A stretch of 64,000 nt of DNA, taken from Amanita rubescens. Its lineage: Eukaryota; Basidiomycota; Agaricomycetes; Agaricales; Amanitaceae. The position numbers and the translations under genes were made by a program. The stretch is from contig WION01000001.1 of NCBI GenBank assembly GCA_015039365.1, positions 620,001 through 684,000 of the forward strand. Reading direction: 5' to 3'. The notes beneath the pieces are model-generated. The model was not told the origin of the DNA. It ran no database searches and saw only the letters and a program-made list of their open reading frames with translations. This document shows, piece by piece, positions 57,721 to 64,000 of the stretch (positions are counted from its first letter, which is position 1; every line of letters begins with the position of its first letter).

Positions 57721-57805
57721 TCCGGACGAAATGCGGCTCGGCCCGAGCAGGCAATTAACTTTCTAGTACATCTCATCAAATCAGACTTGGATCAAGACCA
57801 TCACA

Positions 57806-58217
57806 ATGTCGAATTCCACGATATCGCTCAAGATTGAGTTTGGGGGTGGCATGGAACTCTTGTTCGCAAACAAGCGGTCTCATAATATCAATATCCCGGC
57901 CCAAGTTCCTATCGATAACAAAACAGAACCTCCACCACCCGATGCAGATACAAAACCAGCTGATATAACATACCTGATACATTATTTGAAGGACCGCCTA
58001 TTGAAAGAAAGGGAGGAATTGTTTATGGAAAAAGGAACGGTGTAAGCCGATCGGGATGTCCCTTTTGTACTGCACTGAATCGATGCCTCTCCCTTTAGCC
58101 GTCCAGGAATACTAGGTGCTTATCAACGACACAGATTGGGAGCTTGAAGGAGAAGGGGGCTACAAACTGAAAGATCGGGATGAGATTGTATTTATATCGA
58201 CATTGCACGGTGGTTGA
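57806..58217 (+). CDS. URM1: Ubiquitin-related modifier URM1, apparent frame break in exon 2
   Basis: Exon 1 starts [20 protein letters not shown] and ends [15 protein letters not shown] at a good donor (gtaagc). Exon 2 reads RPGIL and then, one base out of frame, [20 protein letters not shown] and [13 protein letters not shown], ending in the C-terminal Gly-Gly needed for thiocarboxylation. URM1 is the sulfur carrier for 2-thiolation of wobble uridine in cytosolic tRNAs and is also a protein tag. The frame break is a single extra G in actaggtgct (58111-58120). With it, translation would end soon after RPGIL. No canonical intron repairs it. An essential-type gene with one misplaced base suggests an assembly error or a strain-specific lesion. 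Confidence 0.85.
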
Positions 58218-58503
58218 CTATATACAAGGTAAGACTTGGCCCGACTCGACGTTATCTGGCCTGGATATAATTGAACTTGCAGTTAGTCATTGTCGTTGTA
58301 CTATCAAGCCAACTTCTCGGGCGCTATAAGCGGCCATCTCATATATCCTCCCGTCTGTAGCTCGTTGCACCGGCGGAGTCGGCCTTCCCGCAGACGCAAG
58401 CGCGCTTCTCCGACAGCCATCTCTATTAGCTTAGATACTCCTCCTGCAACATGATTTCTGGAAGTGGTTCCTACTGCTCCCTCAGAACGTGGTATCAGAA
58501 GCA
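58218..58503. other. Intergenic URM1-FOL1 (convergent)
   Basis: 286 bp with no gene or RNA recognised. Confidence 0.45.
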
Positions 58504-60347
58504 TCAACTCCAAATCGCGTCCGAAACGCGAATGACATCCGCCATCTCCCGAACGTCATGAACCCGGACGACCAGCGCGTCTTGATGTATAGAGCAGGCT
58601 ACGGCGGCGGCCGTAGCCCAAACTCGCTCCATTGGCTCTGTCTTTCTCCCATGTTCACCTTCCGCGAGCAGGACTCCAAGGAAAGATTTCCGAGACGGAC
58701 CAATAAGCTGAGGATATCCTGCTAAGGGGTTCCGCTTCACCAGTCCTGCGATATGATGAAGTTGGCACACCAAATTAAACAAGGACTTCACGGACCTGGA
58801 CCTATTGGGCAATCGGCCGTTACCTTCGTGGCGGACCTTAGTAGCTCCAAGTTACCCTGCACAGTCTTGCTGAACCCAATCCCAATGTCGACTATAATCA
58901 TCCATCTTCGCAGTCCCCCCTTGCCCTTGACAATCCTGTCTATCTTTTCTCCTAATTCGATCCTTACTCCTTCAACCACTGATTCCCCTGCATAAGAATA
59001 CATGTCATAATTCTTGTCCATCCCCGCATCTCCCCGAGAGTGCATTAGGATGACAGGAACGGCACTGCTTCTTCGCAACTTGCCTCATCTTCTTTAAATA
59101 TTCGTCCGCTTCTTCAATTACCCTCTTATCAAACTCCCCGCACATCCACCAAGCAGGCCCAGTAAATCCGTATACGTCATTGATACAGTTCGCTCCGCTC
59201 AGAATAGCTGCTTCTGCTACCTCCGGACGGAAAGTATCCACGCTGATAATCACGTCAGCCAACTTCCCAACATGTTCGTCTTTTCCAACAAGAGTCCCAG
59301 AATCGGCTTGCCTCACGACCTCGATGACCGGTCTCACCCGCGCAATCTCTTCCTCGATGCTAACGAACGCGGCGCCAGGTCTCGTCGAATAGCCACCAAT
59401 ATCAAGAACGCTCGCTCCTGCTGCGACCGACTCGGACGCGTGTGCAAGTGCAGTGGGCACGGTATTGTATTGCGAACCATCTGAGAATGAATCGGGTGTT
59501 GTGTTAATAATTGCCATGACATGTGTCTTTCGTCGGGCTGAAAATGTCCGGTACGGATGTGTCCAGTAGGACAGTGTAGGCGGAACTTGAATCGACTCTG
59601 GATGCGATTCCTCTAGCGGTGTGGGGTGAAACGGGTGGCGAGGGAATGGTATCACTTTTCGCATAGGTTGAGCGTTAGATGTATTCGTCGATTCAATACA
59701 TGAGTTCAGCATCGACTTTACGGATTCCTTAGTTATCGGATGCTCATAATCTGGAATCATGCTACCACAGGATGTTATTAGCATGCAATGCGCAATCCGC
59801 CAGAGACAAGCAACTCACTCGTTTAGAGGCCTCAGGACGAACTCTCGTTCGGCGACCCTAGGATGGGGTATTACCAGCTGTCCGATAAGATTATCAAGTC
59901 TGTTTTGCTCTTCTTTCGGGCGCGTGTCAACGACTGCATCATCGAAGAAGACGACATCCAGATCGACAGCGCGAGGCCCATATCGGATGCCTGGTACCCT
60001 TCCGACGAGTTTTTCGATACCCTTGAGCAATTCAAGAAGCTGCAAGGGCTCCAAATTAGTTTCTACCTATCTTTTGATTAGCCCGTGAATGAAGATTTAT
60101 ACGAGAGGCGTACTATGCATGCACAATTCATGAATGCAGGTTGATCGGTGACGTACATTGGGGCGGTTTCATACATGAAGCTCGAGTCGACGACATCCGC
60201 GATGACATTTTCGGGTGAAACGCTGCCAGTTGAGGTGAATACGTAGCTAGGCTCTTCGAGCAAACGAAGGGCGAGCTCGATGTTCTGGAATTTGTCACCG
60301 AGGTTGGATCCTAGTGCGATGACGGCTCGATAGGAAGGTTTGTTCAT
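58504..60347 (-). CDS. FOL1: Folate biosynthesis HPPK-DHPS bifunctional enzyme, with frame break
   Basis: The start MNKPSYRAVIALGSNLGDKF opens the HPPK domain. It continues with FMYETAPMYVTDQPAFMNCA, the catalytic GPRAVDLDVVFFDD and IPHPRVAEREFVLRPL. The DHPS domain follows after a linker: MAIINTTPDSFSDGS, VLDIGGYSTRPGA, VIISVDTFRPEVAEAA, ILMHSRGD, and PQLIGPSRKSFLG, ending HDVREMADVIRVSDAIWS. HPPK pyrophosphorylates hydroxymethyl-dihydropterin; DHPS joins it to p-aminobenzoate and is the sulfonamide target. The usual fungal Fol1 also has dihydroneopterin aldolase (FolB) units at its N-terminus; these are absent here, the next gene upstream being PPX1. Near 59064-59072, within the segment MRQVAKK / SSAVPVILM, the frame shifts by one base, with no intron to explain it. 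Confidence 0.88.
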
Positions 60348-60410
60348 ATTGAACCTGGTGACTACATAGATCTATTGTACAATTTGTATTTGAACAAGAT
60401 AGCCGAGTCT

Positions 60411-61829
60411 TTACGCCCCTTCCATTATCCCCTGAACTAGCGGTGCGATGCCTTTCCTAGAAACGTCAGCATTCTTCTGCTCATACACCCGAACCCTCAA
60501 ATCGCGTTGATCACCAACATCAATGCTGAAAGTTGTATGTTTTTTGAGTTCCAAGTCTTTGTCAGCTTCAAGACCTGAAAACAATTTCTCGGAGAGGGCG
60601 TCGAGATCAAAATCCGATCCTGAAGGTAACCGAATAAACCATGCCATCTCCCGCCTGTGCTTGCCTTTCCCAGTCTTTCCCATCTTTGATTTCTCGTCAT
60701 GGAACGAAGTCAAAATGCCGAGAATGGTCAGGTTATGGGTTGTCATCCAGTCTATCGAAAATTTAAGCAGTTGACCATTTGCTGCCCAGTCTCCTTCCAG
60801 GGGAAGAGGCACCGTGGACAGGCCCCCTTTTATTTCAACTTTCCCAGTTGATTGAGACGAGGGTATCTCATAGGTATACTCCTTGTAGTCTCTACGAATA
60901 TTGTCATGCGCACTTAGGTGCGATAAATCAAATTTCTTCGTATCCAAGGTGGCTGTCAACTCTTGAACAGATAGAATGTCGTGAATCTCTTGTTCCACCT
61001 GAGCTGATGGGTCGGTATCATTGATCGACGTGGGTAAAAGTCCCTTCACGGACGACGCCAGCGAAGAGCGCGGTAAAAGGTGATACGCAGCAGCGTAATC
61101 CACCGCCAGCGCCTTTCCTTTCGGTTTGAAACCATTGGTGTCGATCAACATCGCACAAAGCAACAACGTGGCGAGTTCGCTGGGTATATCGAATGGATCT
61201 CCCCCTTCTGATGTCGCATTAACCAATAACTGTGTAACATGTGAAGAACAGCTCCCTGCAGGTGCAACGATCCGCGGATTTGCCGTCAAATATTGGTTTT
61301 CGTCGGCGTGGTGATCGATAACGGCTGTGACGACAGCGGACGGCGCTGAGTACCGCGTACCTAGTCTATTGTGGTCTACGAGAGCGAACTTGTTCGATGG
61401 AAACGGTGAGCTTGGATCGAGTGGTATATCTGAGAGAAAAAGGATCTGGGATTCAGGGTCCGTGATGCCAGCTAATGATAACGCGTAAATGTTTTCGGTG
61501 CGCAATGACAAGTCTGAGCGATTGATTTGTATGAGAGGAACACTTGGGGTTTTCCCATGCGTTGAACAGAAGTAAGCGTATGCGATAGAGCTGGCAAGCG
61601 TGTCAAGATCTACTCTTATTGTGATTAGACGCAAATCAGAGTTAATATTCACAAATTCACCTCCCGCTTCATTGCCCATAACTACCAACCATTCCGAACC
61701 GCGTGCAGGAGTGGCACGTATATCATTCAGGTATTTTTGTTTTGATTCGGTGAGAAATTGAGTCAATAAGTTGGACATTTTGCGATGACCAAGACTAACG
61801 GTGAAGAGGCGGCGAAGAATGAAATTCAT
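60411..61829 (-). CDS. PPX1: Exopolyphosphatase PPX1 (DHH/DHHA2 family)
   Basis: About 455 residues in one or two exons. The start is MNFILRRLFTVSLGHRKMSN; a shorter start at the second Met is possible. Motif I is DLDTLASSIAYAYF, followed by LFLSDIPLD and ALVDHNRLG. The DHH motif is TAVIDHHADENQYL, and the next acidic motif is LLLCAMLIDTNGFK. The DHHA2 C-terminal domain closes the protein, which ends IAPLVQGIMEGA. The enzyme removes terminal phosphates from inorganic polyphosphate in cytosol or mitochondria. A 51-bp segment just before DLDTLAS looks like an intron (gtgaat...gagtag) that restores NEAGDLDTLAS. Because it is a stop-free multiple of three, unspliced mRNA would still be open. It lies in tandem between FOL1 and EMC2 with short spacers. 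Confidence 0.92.
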   Translation of the reverse strand: MNFILRRLFTVSLGHRKMSNLLTQFLTESKQKYLNDIRATPARGSEWLVVMGNEAGGEFVNINSDLRLITIRVDLDTLASSIAYAYFCSTHGKTPSVPLIQINRSDLSLRTENIYALSLAGITDPESQILFLSDIPLDPSSPFPSNKFALVDHNRLGTRYSAPSAVVTAVIDHHADENQYLTANPRIVAPAGSCSSHVTQLLVNATSEGGDPFDIPSELATLLLCAMLIDTNGFKPKGKALAVDYAAAYHLLPRSSLASSVKGLLPTSINDTDPSAQVEQEIHDILSVQELTATLDTKKFDLSHLSAHDNIRRDYKEYTYEIPSSQSTGKVEIKGGLSTVPLPLEGDWAANGQLLKFSIDWMTTHNLTILGILTSFHDEKSKMGKTGKGKHRREMAWFIRLPSGSDFDLDALSEKLFSGLEADKDLELKKHTTFSIDVGDQRDLRVRVYEQKNADVSRKGIAPLVQGIMEGA

Positions 61830-61906
61830 CTCATGCCGTTTGATTTAATGTGATTCTGCATTCTATAGGGTATTCAAATACAATAAGTAATTACGGTATC
61901 CCAAGG

Positions 61907-63070
61907 TCAACGAGATTCCATCCACTTGATGATTACATCTCTATTTAACGTGCCAGCTGCACCCTTTTTACTATAAGCGAGAAGGACCTGCTCCGTGGCA
62001 AGCTCTTCAATTGCCTTTAGGTTCTTTGGCACCAGCGTTTTGGACGCTGAAGACGTTCCCAACGCTGGGAACTGAATTAGACGTTGCGAGCACTAAAGGC
62101 ACCGTAAGCACATTAAATAACGTAAATGCGAGTTGAAAGACGACGAACCAGTTTAATCCCAAACCAAGCGCGAAAATTGATACCCCGTGGTGGCTCCTGT
62201 GCCGCTGATTCATCGTCCATATCAATTACCACAAGAAACATCTTTAACGCTAATGGCAAATCGCCCGCAGAATAAGCCGTTTCTGCATATTGCAAAACGG
62301 TGAACGGGTTTTGCGGCGAAAGAAGTAGAGCATGAGACAGAGATTTTAGAGCAGAAGTATATCTGTAATGTTTTGTCAGTATCGATGGGATATGGCAGTC
62401 TGCGGTACTCACAAACTACAAGATGAATAAATATCCGCAAGCTCCAACCAGGCTTCCAGGTCAGTGTAAAACGTATCTAGATACTGCGAAAGCTCTTCTA
62501 TGGCCTCCTCCAGCCTTCCGACACGTCGAATGACAGATATTCGTCTCTTCCAAAACGCCTGAATGCGAGGTGACACTGAGAGCCTGAACGAATGACACAA
62601 TAAAGTCAACCTACGGCATTGGAAGGGTCGGCGTCAAGCAACTGGTCATAGTATTGAAGTGCTACATTTGCGCTTTCGCTCGCCTCAATTCGGATACCCT
62701 GTAGGACATCTACACGCGGTGATCCAGGAAACTTTTTCGCGAGTTGGTCCAAGCAAACCTGTACAAGGAAAACAAATCATCAACCGGCAGCTCGGCGCAC
62801 TGGGCAATAGTCATCACCTACATCCGCGACATCGAGTCTCCCAATATCTATAGCAGCTAATGTGAGCTGCTCAAGAAAAGCCCACGCTATGGATTGAACG
62901 CTTACGGTAAGTCAATAAGCACTCTAGCTCTGCCGCTTACAGTCATCTCCAAGCCTCGAGACGGCGTTCGACTTGAGTATCTGTGAGCCCTTGTCAAATG
63001 TTTCTTGTGACGCTCTAATGTTGTTGGCACGATAGTTTGCCAGCGTCTCCAGTGCAGCGGAAAGAGACAT
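61907..63070 (-). CDS. EMC2: ER membrane protein complex subunit 2 (EMC2, TPR protein)
   Basis: About 290 residues in six exons. The start is MSLSAALETLANYRANNIRA. TPR-like helices follow: FPGSPRVDVLQGIRIEA, ALQYYDQLLDADPSNA, RRISVIRRVGRLEEAIEELS, and LDTFYTDLEAWLELADIYSS. Next come YTSALKSLSHALLLSPQNPF and AETAYSAGDLPLALKMFLV. The C-terminus reads LATEQVLLAYSKKGAAGTLN and ends KWMESR. The asparagine-proline pattern and the motif LEAWLELADIY are characteristic of EMC2/TTC35. EMC2 is the cytosolic scaffold of the EMC insertase, which places tail-anchored and multipass proteins in the ER membrane. All introns join by eye. Confidence 0.9.
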
Positions 63071-63394
63071 GTCGTGTCAGCCTTTACGTAATTCAATTGC
63101 CGAGACACCCGGAATAGCAGCAGCAAGCCATTAATTTATATTTTGTTCAATATCTCAATTCTATATGTATCCCAGTGTATCCGTGATTAATTAAAGGAAC
63201 AATAAATTAAGCACCATGCATGAAATGATAGTGATGTGTCGCGTGAATGTACAAATTGTACGCATGAGATGAAGCAGAAAGGAACGGCAATAGATTATGT
63301 ACCGAGTTCAAAGGAGTGTAGGAATTGATTAGACGTGAATAACGTATTTATATTTACCTTTCTCCTCTCTCTCAGGGTATGTCTAAATTTCCTG
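63071..63394. other. Intergenic, no gene recognised
   Basis: 325 bp containing the EMC2 promoter and the 3' end of the next gene. AT-rich, with no further signal. Confidence 0.45.
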
Positions 63395-64000
63395 CTATCG
63401 TGCATCCGGCACAATAGTGAATTGGATTTGTCTTGAACTTGGCGGTGATGGGGATAGGATGGATAGAGTTGAGGTAGCTGCTGGGAGATTTCCATATGCA
63501 GCTGGAGTGCTACGAACTCTCTTGGGTGGTGGAAGATCCATCGACAATGTGAATTCGCCAGAATCCCTGATTTCGCCGACAAACGACTCGCATATCATCG
63601 CATTGTCTGCTGTAGGTGGCACGAACACAAATTTTGGCTTGAAGTTCTGATTATCACTTGAGACGCTGGTCGTGAGGGGTTGACAAAGGAGCGACGATGG
63701 CGTCAGGCCAGGCGGGTCGCACGAAGTCATCCTCTGGTCGGTCTTCAAGAATAGCTGATTCTGCTGTCTTCCGAAAGGGCGACTTCTGCTCATACATACT
63801 GCTTGTGCGCTTTCTGACCTTTGGCCTTTGCAGTTCGTTCCCCACTTTGACAACGCCCGAATTAGGTTTGCACTCCCTGCCCCCATCGTCCATCCATGCC
63901 ATTTCGCCACCTTCCAAGTCAAGTCCAAGCCCAGCAACGCCGAGCTCGAGCTCCCGCAAGTCATCTTCTTCTCTCAACCTCTTTCCTAACAGTATCTCCT
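63395..64000 (-). CDS. Hypothetical protein, 5' end beyond the window
   Basis: The C-terminal part of a gene entering from the right edge. The first visible exon reads EILLGKRLREEDDLRELEL, EGGEMAWMDDGGRECK and VRKRTSSMYEQKSPFRKTAE, ending at WPDAI. A 48-bp intron (gtcgct...aatcag) joins in phase to NFKPKFVFVPPTADNAMICE, MDLPPPKRVRSTPAAYGN, and the end SRQIQFTIVPDAR. It is acidic, then basic and Ser/Pro-rich, with possible nuclear-localisation sequences. The family is not recognised. Confidence 0.6.

Noticed and set aside
58111..58120. Programmed +1 frameshifting in URM1
   Set aside because: The site (ATA CTA GGT G) does not resemble known +1 slippery heptamers such as CUU AGG C, and no stimulatory structure is evident. 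An indel is simpler.
1..64000. CRISPR arrays, LTR retrotransposons, bacterial operons
   Set aside because: No spaced direct repeats, LTR pairs, gag/pol motifs or Shine-Dalgarno-led operons were seen. Gene structure is plainly fungal.

Overview
The window comes from a filamentous basidiomycete, most likely an Agaricomycete. Genes are dense and mostly house-keeping. They are broken by many short introns of about 45-65 bp with GT(R)NGT donors and YAG acceptors. Base composition is near 50% GC with normal CpG. Several families are typical of basidiomycetes: DUF6534 membrane proteins, HNH_2-type nuclease-like proteins and Kre9/KNH-type GPI proteins. No prokaryotic, plasmid or CRISPR features are present.

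Layout. 1-2.45 kb is a graveyard: a collapsed copy of the NOP8 gene with its 3' flank, a diverged repeat pair, and an ICMT-like pseudogene. 3.4-17.7 kb is solid gene space: NOP8 (-), ATG1 (-), a DUF2156 aminoacyltransferase-like gene (-), SYF2 (-), UPF3 (+), an NUDCD1-like gene (+), a 469-bp palindromic MITE, and a secreted APP1-type phosphatase (-). 18.6-29.6 kb is more accessory: an RG-rich protein, a DUF6534 membrane protein, and a tandem family of four Kre9/KNH-like genes, of which the outer two are intact and the middle two are broken. A MoCF/CinA-domain gene sits inside that family, and a helical hypothetical gene follows it. 29.6-36.6 kb is a mosaic. It carries a fragment of a cyclophilin-RRM gene, a CpG desert of about 1.7 kb holding an HNH_2 gene, a fragment of the farnesyl-diphosphate synthase gene that keeps an intron, and a second, ordinary HNH_2 gene. 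36.8-54 kb is again solid: HSP60, ERG20 (FPP synthase), a PPIL4-type cyclophilin, SCC3/STAG cohesin, a large Ser-rich coiled-coil protein, and a divergent protein kinase. 54-56.3 kb is empty. 56.3-64 kb holds a multi-pass membrane protein, an intron-containing tRNA-Ala(AGC), URM1, a HPPK-DHPS folate gene, PPX1 exopolyphosphatase, EMC2, and a gene cut by the window edge.

The house-keeping genes cover autophagy initiation, splicing and NMD, ribosome biogenesis, sister-chromatid cohesion, mitochondrial folding, the sterol precursor pathway, folate synthesis, tRNA thiolation and ER membrane insertion. They do not form one pathway. Four divergent pairs share short promoters: SYF2/UPF3, KNH-like/MoCF, HNH-2/HSP60 and PPIL4/SCC3.

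Most unusual are the CpG desert with sharp edges around an open HNH gene, and the decayed fragments of genes (NOP8, PPIL4-type, ERG20) that still exist intact in this same window. The PPIL4 and ERG20 fragments lie in the order and orientation expected of an inverted copy of the real ERG20-PPIL4 pair, with the CpG desert between them. Single-base frame breaks interrupt URM1, the DHPS domain, the RG-rich gene and the ICMT-like relic. These may be real mutations or uncorrected sequence errors. Exon boundaries were read by eye, so CDS spans run from start to stop codon and include introns.
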